NCBI RefSeq assembly: GCF_014199335.1
Contig: NZ_JACIJI010000003.1
Coordinates: 186,001-250,000, forward strand
Length of the DNA stretch: 64,000 bases
From: Stakelama sediminis
GTDB lineage: Bacteria > Pseudomonadota > Alphaproteobacteria > Sphingomonadales > Sphingomonadaceae
Direction: 5' to 3'
Below are positions 42,928-51,675 of the stretch, piece after piece; position 1 is the first letter of the stretch; each line of letters starts with the position of its first letter. The notes under the pieces are model-generated. The model made no database searches, was not told the DNA's origin, and worked only from the letters and a program-made list of their open reading frames with translations. The translations under genes were made by a program, and so were the position numbers.

Positions 42928-44067
42928 GTGACTTCCCAGCCGATCACCGCCCGTATCGCCGACGGCGTCACCGCTATTGCCGCCGCTGACTGGGATGCCT
43001 GCGCGGGCACCGGCAACCCGTTCGTCAGCCACGCCTTTCTGGCGGCGATGGAACAATCCGGGTCGGCAACGACGCGCACCGGCTGGCAACCGCTGCCGAT
43101 TGTCATCGACGATGCCGATGGCCGTCCTGCGGCAATCGCGCCCGCCTATGGCAAGGCGCACAGCCAGGGCGAATATGTGTTCGACCATGCCTGGGCCGAT
43201 GCATGGGAGCGCGCGGGCGGCGATTACTATCCGAAATTACAGATCGCAGCGCCATTCACGCCGGTGCCGGGACCGCGCCTGTTGCTGCGTGATCCCACAC
43301 TTGCCCCCGCGCTGATCGCCAGTATCGAGGCGGTGACCGACCGCAACCGCCTGTCCTCGGCGCACGCGACCTTTATCGCGCCCGAAGAAGTGCCGTTGTT
43401 CGAGGCCGCTGGGTGGCTGATCCGGCGCGGCAACCAGTTTCACTGGAACAATGACGGCTATGAAAGCTTCGACGATTTCCTCGCCGGCCTTGCCAGCCGC
43501 AAGCGCAAGGCGATTCGCAAGGAACGCGCTGCGGCACAGGCCGGACTGACCATCTGCCATCTGACCGGCGATGCGATCACCGAGGCGCATTGGGACGCCT
43601 TCTGGACCTTCTATCAGGATACCGGCGCGCGCAAATGGGGGCATCCCTATCTGACGCGGTCGGCCTTTTCCCTGATGGGTGCGACGATGGGGGAGCAGAT
43701 CCTGCTGATCCTTGCCGAACGGGATGGCGAGCCGATTGCGGGGGCGCTCAACCTGATCGGTGCCGATGCGCTCTATGGCCGCTATTGGGGCTGTGTCGAA
43801 GACGTGCCCTTCCTGCATTTCGAGCTATGCTATTATCAGGCGATCGACGCCGCCATCGCACGCGGGCTGGCACGGGTCGAGGCCGGTGCGCAGGGCGAGC
43901 ACAAGCTGGCGCGCGGCTATGTCCCCACCACCACTTATTCCGCGCATTACCTGCCCGATCCCGGATTTCGCACGGCAGTGGCGGAGTTTCTCGACCGCGA
44001 GGCGCAGGCAGTCGCCAATGAACAGGATTATTTGAGCGCGCTGGCGCCGTTCAAACGTTCCGGCTGA
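42928..44067 (+). CDS. FemAB-like/GNAT-fold acyltransferase family (COG3146 type)
   Basis: 379 residues from GTG. The sequence has the family blocks NPFVSHAFLAAMEQSG, the EYVFDHAWADAWERAGG region, RRGNQFHWNNDGYESFDDFLAGLASRKRKAIRKER and GAQGEHKLARGYVPTTTYSAHY. Members of this group are predicted acyl- or aminoacyl-transferases of GNAT fold related to peptidoglycan FemAB enzymes; substrate is unknown. Its 3' end overlaps the convergent membrane-protein gene by 40 nt. Confidence 0.87.
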   Translation: MTSQPITARIADGVTAIAAADWDACAGTGNPFVSHAFLAAMEQSGSATTRTGWQPLPIVIDDADGRPAAIAPAYGKAHSQGEYVFDHAWADAWERAGGDYYPKLQIAAPFTPVPGPRLLLRDPTLAPALIASIEAVTDRNRLSSAHATFIAPEEVPLFEAAGWLIRRGNQFHWNNDGYESFDDFLAGLASRKRKAIRKERAAAQAGLTICHLTGDAITEAHWDAFWTFYQDTGARKWGHPYLTRSAFSLMGATMGEQILLILAERDGEPIAGALNLIGADALYGRYWGCVEDVPFLHFELCYYQAIDAAIARGLARVEAGAQGEHKLARGYVPTTTYSAHYLPDPGFRTAVAEFLDREAQAVANEQDYLSALAPFKRSG

Positions 44068-45791
44068 GCTGCCTCCGGCGTGGCGGCGGGTGTCAGTTCC
44101 GCACTTTGCGTCAGTGGCTGCGGTTCGACCTTTGGGGCATCCGCCTCCAATATGCGCGCAGCGAGTTTCGGGTTTCGGCGCAGGCGAGCGACCATCAGCC
44201 TGCCATAGGGACCGAAATCGCTTTCGCGCAGCTTTGCTGCCTTCTGATCGTGGTCGATCCGGAACAAAACGCTGGTCCCGTCGCGCCAGACCGGGGTCAG
44301 CCCCTGCGTCAGTCGCGGATCATATTTGGGCGGCTGCACCAGCCAGAGATAATCGAATGCCTTGCGCGGAAACACCGACAGCGCCACCGCCACCGGTCGC
44401 CAATATTCCAGCGGGCATTGCACGCTGGTAATCAGTTCAGAAGGGTCGTGGCGAAACCCCAGACCTTCGGGAAAGCGCACGGTCAGCAACTGGCCGCCCG
44501 CCATCGACCACTGGTCGTTGGCAAAGGCCAGCCGGCGTTCCAGCGCAATGCCCGCAATGTGCTCCATGCGCGACATCTTCCACTCATTATGGCAGGTTTC
44601 CCCAACCAGCGTGAGCAGACGCGCACCGACGGGTACATGGTTGAGCGCTGCCATTTCGCGGTCATAGGTCTTGGAATAGAGGTAGAAGCTCGCGCCCGTG
44701 CCGCCCATGCGCACCAGGAAAAAGGCAAGGCCCAGCATCGCCACCAGCCCGGCACGGCGGATCGACAGGCCGGGCTTGGGCCGCAGCGCGATCAGCGCGG
44801 TCATCAGGATATAGGGTACCAGCCGCATATCGGCATAGGCGGAGCCGAACACGATACGCGGCAGCAACACGAACACCGCCAGCAGCAGCAGCGCCGACAG
44901 CGTCAGGTTGCGCGAATACTCGATATTGCGGTCGCGCACGCCCTTGAACAGGATCAGATAGACGACGCCCAGACAGGCAAGGTCGAACAATTGCCAGCGG
45001 TCGCGGAAGACCTGCGTCACCCACAACATCTTCGCCTGCCAGTGGAACCAGTCGCCGGTCTCCCCCGTCACATGGCCCGACCGCCACAGCACCATCGGTA
45101 TCATCGGCGCGGTCAGCACCAGACAGTGCAGCCCCGCATAAATCCAGGCCCGCGCCCAATTGTGCCATGATCCGCCGAGCCGGTCGCGCTGGCGCACCAG
45201 CTCGCCCGAAAAGGCAAGGATGCCGAGCAACCCCCAACCATAGGTATGCGTCACCCATATGGCGAAGGAGATCGGTACGAACACAATCCCGCGCAGGACC
45301 AGCCGGTTCTGCCGCGCCATGCGCAACCACAAGGCATAAGCGTTGAGCGCGAACGCCATCGACAGCGAGAAATTGACGAAGCCGAAATAGAGCGGGAAAT
45401 TATACACCAGCGGCAGAGCAAACAGCGCAGTCGCCGGGATTTTTCCATGCACTTCGCGTGCGACCCACAACAGGCCGATGGCGGTCAGCACCGGAATGCA
45501 GATTACGATCAGCTTGACCGCAGGCTCCAGCCCGATCAGCGCTTCCAGAGGGATAACGATCAGGTCGACCCCCAGATTACCGATCAGGCTCCACTGGAAT
45601 TTGTACCAGTGGTGCAGCCAGGGCGCGGTGTCCCATGCCTGTTGCACGCGATAGCGCCCCATATGGCCGAGCAGATCGACCATCGGGGGGATGGTCGGCC
45701 AGAGCAGCGGCAGCATGGCGATGAGCGCCATCGCCAGCACAAACCATCGCGTCTGCCACCAATGCAGCTTTTCTTGGGGTACCCCGGACAT
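44028..45791 (-). CDS. Large polytopic membrane protein, GT-C-like, unknown function
   Basis: 587 residues from ATG (MSGVPQEKLHWW). About eleven hydrophobic segments fill the first 390 residues, followed by a soluble C-terminal region (about 400-587) that ends in an Ala/Pro/Glu-rich tail. An early luminal acidic-His stretch (VDLLGHMGRYRVQQAW) recalls GT-C glycosyltransferase loops. It follows another large membrane protein by 10 nt, so the two are one operon. Function unknown; surface-polysaccharide or lipid-linked sugar transfer is the best guess. Confidence 0.75.
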   Translation of the reverse strand: MSGVPQEKLHWWQTRWFVLAMALIAMLPLLWPTIPPMVDLLGHMGRYRVQQAWDTAPWLHHWYKFQWSLIGNLGVDLIVIPLEALIGLEPAVKLIVICIPVLTAIGLLWVAREVHGKIPATALFALPLVYNFPLYFGFVNFSLSMAFALNAYALWLRMARQNRLVLRGIVFVPISFAIWVTHTYGWGLLGILAFSGELVRQRDRLGGSWHNWARAWIYAGLHCLVLTAPMIPMVLWRSGHVTGETGDWFHWQAKMLWVTQVFRDRWQLFDLACLGVVYLILFKGVRDRNIEYSRNLTLSALLLLAVFVLLPRIVFGSAYADMRLVPYILMTALIALRPKPGLSIRRAGLVAMLGLAFFLVRMGGTGASFYLYSKTYDREMAALNHVPVGARLLTLVGETCHNEWKMSRMEHIAGIALERRLAFANDQWSMAGGQLLTVRFPEGLGFRHDPSELITSVQCPLEYWRPVAVALSVFPRKAFDYLWLVQPPKYDPRLTQGLTPVWRDGTSVLFRIDHDQKAAKLRESDFGPYGRLMVARLRRNPKLAARILEADAPKVEPQPLTQSAELTPAATPEAAQPERLNGASALK

Positions 45792-45801
45792 CGCAGGGCT
45801 T

Positions 45802-47664
45802 TTAATGCGATGCAGCAAGTTTCGACAAGCGCTGATCGTGCCGAATGCGATAGAAATGCAGCGAACCGCCGGTGTCCACAGGGATCAGCCAGTCCGGCGG
45901 CGCCTCTTCACCTTCCAGCCGGGCGGCAAGGCTGCCCCGATAGTCGCCTTGCAGTCCCGGCGCGGTAAAGTCGCCCGGACACAGCGCAACATAATCGATA
46001 TGCCAGCGCCGCGCGAGCTGCTGCGCACGTTCGGGGCGCGCGAGAAAGAACTGATACATCGCCAGATTGCCGATATTATTGCGGTGATACCCCGCCGCGA
46101 CCGCATGCATCTGCGTTGCGCCGATCAGATAGGAGCCCAGCGTGATCGGCGCCATGACGGTGCCCTTCGGCATCTGTGCAAGCTTCTGGAACGGCCCCGG
46201 CGCGGTACAGGCCTGTTCGGCGGCGCGTCCGGCAACCACTTTCGGTGCCATCGCACGATCCACAAAGCCGGACAGGGCGTAATAAACCATGCCCGCCCCG
46301 GCGGCCCATAGCAGCAGACGCTTGCCGAGATTGCCTGCACTGTCGCGGCCCAGCGCGACCGCAAAGGGCAGCACGCTCAACCCGCCGAGAATATAGCTGA
46401 CCCGCATCTGCAGCAGCAGCGCCACGACGCTGAGCCCGAGAAACACAGTAAAGAGTTTCCAGCGCAGGTCGGTCATGCCGCCGCGCCACCACAAGAGCAG
46501 CGCCGCGACGAACCCTGCAATCGACAGACCGCCAAATTCGATCTTCCAGCCGAACGGTTCCTTGGGTGAGGTCAGCGGCAGCGCTTCCCCGACATTGGCC
46601 ATCCATACGCGTTGCAGAAACGGATTGAGCGAGCCATAGGGGCCCTCCAGACAGACCGGCGACAGAAGCGCCGCCGCCACGACCGCGCCTGCACCGATCG
46701 CGCCTGCCGCCACGATACGACTGCGCAGGGTGGTGACATAGCGGCCGGAGAAACCGAGCAGCAGCCACGCCGCAGCCAGTGCCAGCGTCGCGCGCGTCGA
46801 AGAGGGCGTGAACCCGTCGCACCATTGTTCGGGCCAGACATGCGGGCGCATAAAGGCAAGCAGGACCAGCGTCACCCCGCCCAGCGCCGCGCCGAAACCG
46901 ACCGCCTGACGATCCTGATCCGCGCTTCCCCACAGCCAGGCAATGCCCAGCACCACCAGAACGGCGACAACTTCCGGCGCCACTTCCAGTCCGACGGCAA
47001 GACTGAGCGCCGCCGCGATCCCGCCGATGATCCCGGATTTCAGACTGGCCGGACCGACAAACATATCGACCAGCACCAGCGTCAGAACGATCTGAAGATC
47101 GTGATGATCGAGCCTGCCGGGAATGAAAAGGCCGATGGTGGGATAGGCCAGCGCACCGAGCAGCAACGCAGGCGTGCGTGCCTGTTTCCCGCCCAGCCGT
47201 TCGCCCAGCCGCGCAATCAGCAGCAGATAGAAAAAGAACAGGATACCGGGATAGGAGACGCTCATCGCCACCTCCGCCCCGTGCCTGCCCAGCAGCGGCG
47301 TCAGCAGCGTCACCAGCAGCGCCGGTCCCATATCGGCGAGGCGCGACCAGTGCATCGGCGCACCCCCTGGCGGGCCGAGACGATACTGCATCAGGTCGTT
47401 GAACCCCTGCCCGTTCAGCCAGTCGCGAATTTCCGCCAGCCGCATCATGTCGTCATTGCCGGGCAGGTGCAGCACGCTGAGCGCCGCCCAGTCGCGCATC
47501 GTCCAGATCGTCGTCAGGAAAATCGCCAGCGCCGCCGCCAGCACGACCGATCCCGAAAGCCGGGGCGTCGAAACCTGCAGACGCCTCTGCGCCGGTTGCC
47601 AAATAGTGCCTGCGTTCATGCCCGCCCCGGCGAATGATGGTTCTTGCCCCCACCACTGGGACAA
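45802..47664 (-). CDS. GT-C-type membrane glycosyltransferase-like protein (STT3-like layout)
   Basis: 620 residues from a TTG with AAGGA just upstream; the ATG at 47619 is an alternative. About twelve membrane segments are followed by a C-terminal soluble domain. The first external loop has GNDDMMRLAEIRDW (D71, D72), then HWSRLAD and a second acidic loop GRLDHHD (186-189), resembling the metal-binding DxD and second-loop acidic motifs of STT3/GT66-type enzymes. It may transfer sugars from polyprenyl-phosphate donors. It lies divergent to a DPM-like GT2 enzyme, which could make such donors. Confidence 0.72.
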   Translation of the reverse strand: MSQWWGQEPSFAGAGMNAGTIWQPAQRRLQVSTPRLSGSVVLAAALAIFLTTIWTMRDWAALSVLHLPGNDDMMRLAEIRDWLNGQGFNDLMQYRLGPPGGAPMHWSRLADMGPALLVTLLTPLLGRHGAEVAMSVSYPGILFFFYLLLIARLGERLGGKQARTPALLLGALAYPTIGLFIPGRLDHHDLQIVLTLVLVDMFVGPASLKSGIIGGIAAALSLAVGLEVAPEVVAVLVVLGIAWLWGSADQDRQAVGFGAALGGVTLVLLAFMRPHVWPEQWCDGFTPSSTRATLALAAAWLLLGFSGRYVTTLRSRIVAAGAIGAGAVVAAALLSPVCLEGPYGSLNPFLQRVWMANVGEALPLTSPKEPFGWKIEFGGLSIAGFVAALLLWWRGGMTDLRWKLFTVFLGLSVVALLLQMRVSYILGGLSVLPFAVALGRDSAGNLGKRLLLWAAGAGMVYYALSGFVDRAMAPKVVAGRAAEQACTAPGPFQKLAQMPKGTVMAPITLGSYLIGATQMHAVAAGYHRNNIGNLAMYQFFLARPERAQQLARRWHIDYVALCPGDFTAPGLQGDYRGSLAARLEGEEAPPDWLIPVDTGGSLHFYRIRHDQRLSKLAASH

Positions 47665-47756
47665 ACATCCTTAAAAATCGGTTTCCGCGTTAACCAAAAT
47701 TTTGCCTTCCCCGATGCACATTTGCCCGGACTGGATATTCGGGGGGTATATCGCCA

Positions 47757-48971
47757 ATGACGGCAGCACAGGCTTTACGGCAGGACATCGTAAACGACGG
47801 CAGCACGCCGCCGAACCCGTCCCCTGTTGAGCTGTCGATCGTCATGCCCTGCCTCAATGAGGCGGAAACCATCGCGATATGCATCAAAAAGGCGAAGGCT
47901 TTTCTCGACCGGCACGGGGTCGCCGGTGAGATCATCATTGCCGACAACGGCTCGGTCGACGGGTCGCAACAGATCGCCAACGCGCTGGGCGCGCGAATCG
48001 TGCATGTCGAAGCCAAAGGCTATGGCGCGGCACTGATCGGCGGGATCCGCGAAGCGCACGGGCGCTATGTCGCGATGGGCGACGCCGATGACAGCTATGA
48101 CTTCGAAGGGCTGATGCCGTTCGTCGAGCAACTGCGCGACGGCGCCGATCTGGTGATGGGCAACCGCTTTCGCGGCGGAATCGAAAAGGGCGCGATGCCG
48201 CCACTGCACCGCTATCTGGGCAATCCGGTGCTGAGCTTCATCGGGCGCACCTTCTTTGCCACCCCGATCCGCGACTTTCACTGCGGGCTGCGTGCATTTC
48301 GTCGCGACCGCGTCACCGAACTGGGGCTGACCTCTCCCGGTATGGAATTCGCCAGCGAGATGGTGGTGCGTGCCGCCATCGACGGCTTTGACATTCGTGA
48401 GGTGCCGACGACGCTCAAACCCGACGGGCGGTCGCGCGCGCCGCATCTGCGCACCTGGCGCGACGGCTGGCGGCATTTGCGCTTCCTGCTGATCTATGCG
48501 CCGCGCTTCCTGTTTCTTTATCCGGGGCTGGCACTGTTGTTCGCAGGGCTGGCGACGATGCTGGCGCTGATACCCGGCGACCTGCAACTCGGTAGCCTGC
48601 AATTCGGCATTCACACCATGATTTTCGGCGTGATGGCCGCAATCATGGGGTCGCAATGTATCGGGCTGGCGGTGATGGCGCGCCGTTACGGCGCGATTGC
48701 GGGCATGTGGCCCGAAAGCGGGTTGATGCGCCGCGTGCGTAACTGGTTCTCGGTCGAGCGCGCCTGCGTACTTGGCGGCCTGATGCTGGCAATGGGCATT
48801 GGCGGCGCGATCCTCGCAACTTCGATCTGGGCCGCGCACGGCTTCGGCAATATGCAGCCTACCGCGCTGATGCGCGTCACGATCCCGTCGGTATTCCTGT
48901 CATGCGTCGGGCTTCAAATGGTGCTGACCGCCTTTTTCATCGGGCTGCTCGACCAGCCCGGCCGGCGCTGA
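47757..48971 (+). CDS. Polyprenyl-phosphate glycosyltransferase-like GT2 protein
   Basis: 404 residues. The GT2 domain (about 25-240) starts SIVMPCLNEAETI and has the nucleotide-sugar motif GDADDSYDFEG and GNRFRGGIEKGAMP, as in DPM1-like enzymes. Four C-terminal membrane segments (about 250-400) anchor it. It probably loads a sugar from a nucleotide donor onto polyprenyl phosphate on the cytoplasmic face. Divergent neighbour of the two GT-C-like genes, with 92 bp between. Confidence 0.88.
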   Translation: MTAAQALRQDIVNDGSTPPNPSPVELSIVMPCLNEAETIAICIKKAKAFLDRHGVAGEIIIADNGSVDGSQQIANALGARIVHVEAKGYGAALIGGIREAHGRYVAMGDADDSYDFEGLMPFVEQLRDGADLVMGNRFRGGIEKGAMPPLHRYLGNPVLSFIGRTFFATPIRDFHCGLRAFRRDRVTELGLTSPGMEFASEMVVRAAIDGFDIREVPTTLKPDGRSRAPHLRTWRDGWRHLRFLLIYAPRFLFLYPGLALLFAGLATMLALIPGDLQLGSLQFGIHTMIFGVMAAIMGSQCIGLAVMARRYGAIAGMWPESGLMRRVRNWFSVERACVLGGLMLAMGIGGAILATSIWAAHGFGNMQPTALMRVTIPSVFLSCVGLQMVLTAFFIGLLDQPGRR

Positions 48972-48972
48972 G

Positions 48973-50190
48973 CTAAACGTCCCGGCGACCGAGCAGACGA
49001 AGCCGCAGCGCGTTCAGCTTGATGAAGCCCGCGGCATCGCGCTGGTCATACGCGCCCTCGTCATCCTCAAAGGTTACGACCTTTTCCGAATAGAGCGTGT
49101 TGGGCGATTTGCGGCCGATGATGTGGATGCCGCCCTTGTAGAGTTTCAGGCGCACCGTGCCTGCCACCTTTTGCTGGCTGAGATCGATCGCGGCCTGCAG
49201 CATCTCCCGCTCAGGGCTGTACCAGAAGCCGTTATAGATCAGTTCCGCATAGCGCGGCATCAGCTCATCCTTCAGATGCGCTGCACCGCGGTCGAGCGTG
49301 ATCTGCTCGATCGCGCGGTGCGCGGCATGATAGATGGTGCCGCCCGGTGTTTCGTACATGCCGCGCGATTTCATGCCGACAAAGCGGTTTTCGACCAGAT
49401 CGAGGCGGCCGATACCGTGCTTGCGCCCCAGTTCGTTTAGCGCGGCGAGGAGCGTCGCAGGCGACATCGCCTCACCGTTCAGGGCAACACCGTCACCCTT
49501 TTCGAAATCGATGGTGATGACTTCCGGCGTGTCGGGCGCGTCTTCCGGACTGACGGTGCGCGAGAAAACATAGTCGGGCACTTCCTGCCACGGATCTTCC
49601 AGCACCTTGCCCTCGGACGAGGTGTGCAGCAGGTTCGCATCGGTTGAAAACGGGCTTTCGCCGCGCTTGTCCTTCGGCACCGAAATCTGGTGCTTTTCGG
49701 CAAAGTCGATGAGCGCGGTGCGGCTGTTCAGATCCCATTCGCGCCAGGGCGCGATGACCTTGATATCGGGATTCAGCGCATAGGCCGACAGTTCGAACCG
49801 TACCTGATCGTTGCCCTTGCCGGTCGCGCCATGGGCGACGGCATCGGCGTTCACTTCCTTCGCAATCTCGATCAGGCGCTTGGAAATCAGCGGCCGGGAG
49901 ATCGAGGTGCCGAGCAGGTACAGCCCTTCATACAGCGCATTGGCGCGCATCATCGGAAAGACGAAATCGCGGACGAATTCCTCGCGCAGGTCGTCGATAT
50001 AGATATGTTCGGGCTTTACGCCTGCGGCTTCCGCCTTTTTGCGCGCCGGCTCCAGTTCCTCGCCCTGCCCCAGATCGGCAGTGAAGGTCACCACCTCGCA
50101 ATCATATTCCTTTTGCAGCCATTTCAGGATCACGCTGGTATCGAGACCGCCCGAATAAGCGAGAACCACGCGGTTGATCTTGTCGGCCAT
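48973..50190 (-). CDS. argG: Argininosuccinate synthase
   Basis: 405 residues from ATG ([19 protein letters not shown]), the usual length; a longer upstream frame is not conserved. The PP-loop [19 protein letters not shown] and [16 protein letters not shown] are intact. It joins citrulline and aspartate using ATP in arginine synthesis. It ends one base from the stop of the convergent GT2 gene. Confidence 0.97.
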   Translation of the reverse strand: MADKINRVVLAYSGGLDTSVILKWLQKEYDCEVVTFTADLGQGEELEPARKKAEAAGVKPEHIYIDDLREEFVRDFVFPMMRANALYEGLYLLGTSISRPLISKRLIEIAKEVNADAVAHGATGKGNDQVRFELSAYALNPDIKVIAPWREWDLNSRTALIDFAEKHQISVPKDKRGESPFSTDANLLHTSSEGKVLEDPWQEVPDYVFSRTVSPEDAPDTPEVITIDFEKGDGVALNGEAMSPATLLAALNELGRKHGIGRLDLVENRFVGMKSRGMYETPGGTIYHAAHRAIEQITLDRGAAHLKDELMPRYAELIYNGFWYSPEREMLQAAIDLSQQKVAGTVRLKLYKGGIHIIGRKSPNTLYSEKVVTFEDDEGAYDQRDAAGFIKLNALRLRLLGRRDV

Positions 50191-50230
50191 GGCAGCAGGA
50201 CTCCGAAAGCTTGGAAAAACGGGGCTGCGT

Positions 50231-51568
50231 CTAGGACCGCTCGGGCGTTTGCGCAATGCTTCGTGTAAGCGCGGGCAGGTACCCTCCCAATGCCAGCGCG
50301 CGAAAGACATAGCTGGCAAGCAACGCAACCCACATGCCCGGCGCTCCGAACGGGCGCAGCAAAAGGTCGGTGCCGACATAGAGCGCGGTGGCGAGCAGCG
50401 CCGCGTTACGCAATGCCGTGCCCCGTGTCGCGCCGATGAAAATCCCGTCTAGCAGCCAGGCAGGCGCACCGATCAACGGCACCAGTGCGGTGAACCACAA
50501 CAGCGCTTCGGCATGATCGCGTACTGCCGCATTGTCGGTGATCGCAGCAATCCCCCAACCGCCGCCAATCAGAGTCACCAGCGCAAAGACCAGCCCGGCG
50601 GACAGCGAAAACTCGCCCGTCAGCCGAATGGCACGACGAAACCGCTCGCGCGACCCGGCTCCGATCGCCATGCCGATGCGCGATTCGGCGGTGAAGGCGA
50701 AGCCGTCGAGCACGAAGGCGGCAATCGACACGAACTGCATCAGCACCTGATTGGCGGCCAGCGGCACCGTACCCAGCCGCGCGCCCGCATTGGCGAACCA
50801 TGCGAACAGGAAAAGGAGCGCAATAGTACGGATCATGATGTCGGCATTGACCGCGAACAGGCGTTTGAGCGCGGCACGGTCGAACAGCCCCGCGCCCTGT
50901 GCTCGCAATGCGGCAAGCGTGCCCGGCCCGGCGATCTTCAGCGCAATCACCGTCCCGATCAGCAGTTCCGACCATTCGGCAATTGCGGTGCCCAGCCCGA
51001 CACCGCGCGCGCCCATGCCGAAATGCCACACGAAAAGGATATCCAGCACGATATTGATGCAGTTCATCGCCACCTGCAGCAGCAATGCCGCGCGCGTCCG
51101 GCCCAGCCCCAGCAGCCAGCCGATGATCGCAAACCCGGCAAGCCCAGCCGGTGCGCCGAAAAAGCGTGCGGCAACATAGCCGCGCGCCGCCGCGTCCAGC
51201 GTTTCCCCACCTGCGAACAGCGCAAAGGCCAGCGGAACGATGACCACTTGCAGCGCGAACAGGATGGCACCGATGACGATGCCCATCATCACACCGCGCG
51301 CCAGCATCGCGCGCACCTCCGCTGTATCGCCGGCGCCCTCAGCCTGCGCGGTCATGCCGGTCATTCCCATGCGCAGGAAGCCGAAGGTCCAGAAGGTGAA
51401 GTTGATGATCGTCGTGCCCAGCGCCACGCCCGCCAGCGCCGCGGCACTGCCGGTACGCCCGATGACGATAGTATCGACCAGCCCGACCAGCGGCACTGTC
51501 GCCTGTCCCAGCATGATCGGCCAGGCCTGCGCAAAAATCGACCGGCGGGTGAGCGGCAATGACGGCAT
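50231..51568 (-). CDS. MATE-family efflux transporter
   Basis: 445 residues with twelve membrane segments in two repeats. Motifs include [34 protein letters not shown] at the N-terminal half and [30 protein letters not shown] in the second, typical of the DinF branch. It exports organic cations or drugs by sodium or proton antiport. Not part of an evident operon with argG (40 nt gap, same strand). Confidence 0.94.
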   Translation of the reverse strand: MPSLPLTRRSIFAQAWPIMLGQATVPLVGLVDTIVIGRTGSAAALAGVALGTTIINFTFWTFGFLRMGMTGMTAQAEGAGDTAEVRAMLARGVMMGIVIGAILFALQVVIVPLAFALFAGGETLDAAARGYVAARFFGAPAGLAGFAIIGWLLGLGRTRAALLLQVAMNCINIVLDILFVWHFGMGARGVGLGTAIAEWSELLIGTVIALKIAGPGTLAALRAQGAGLFDRAALKRLFAVNADIMIRTIALLFLFAWFANAGARLGTVPLAANQVLMQFVSIAAFVLDGFAFTAESRIGMAIGAGSRERFRRAIRLTGEFSLSAGLVFALVTLIGGGWGIAAITDNAAVRDHAEALLWFTALVPLIGAPAWLLDGIFIGATRGTALRNAALLATALYVGTDLLLRPFGAPGMWVALLASYVFRALALGGYLPALTRSIAQTPERS

Positions 51569-51635
51569 GGCGCATTGCTCTATCGGGCAACACTGTGTCG
51601 CACCAGCGCAACCTTGCGTCGTTCAAGTGAATGAT

Positions 51636-51650
51636 TGTAACAGTGTTACA
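51636..51650. promoter_or_regulatory. Perfect palindrome TGTAACA-G-TGTTACA
   Basis: A 15-bp perfect inverted repeat 25 bp upstream of the S46 peptidase ATG, inside the 107-bp gap to the divergent MATE gene. It shares the TGTAAC unit with the palindrome at 2966-2981. Its position fits a repressor operator over the peptidase promoter. Confidence 0.5.
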
Positions 51651-51675
51651 TCAAGAAGCATTCGGGATTCTATCG

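Noticed and set aside
46612-47637. A 341-codon plus-strand frame opposite the GT-C-like gene
   Set aside because: It is extremely Arg/Gln/His-rich, as expected from the complement of a hydrophobic membrane-protein gene.
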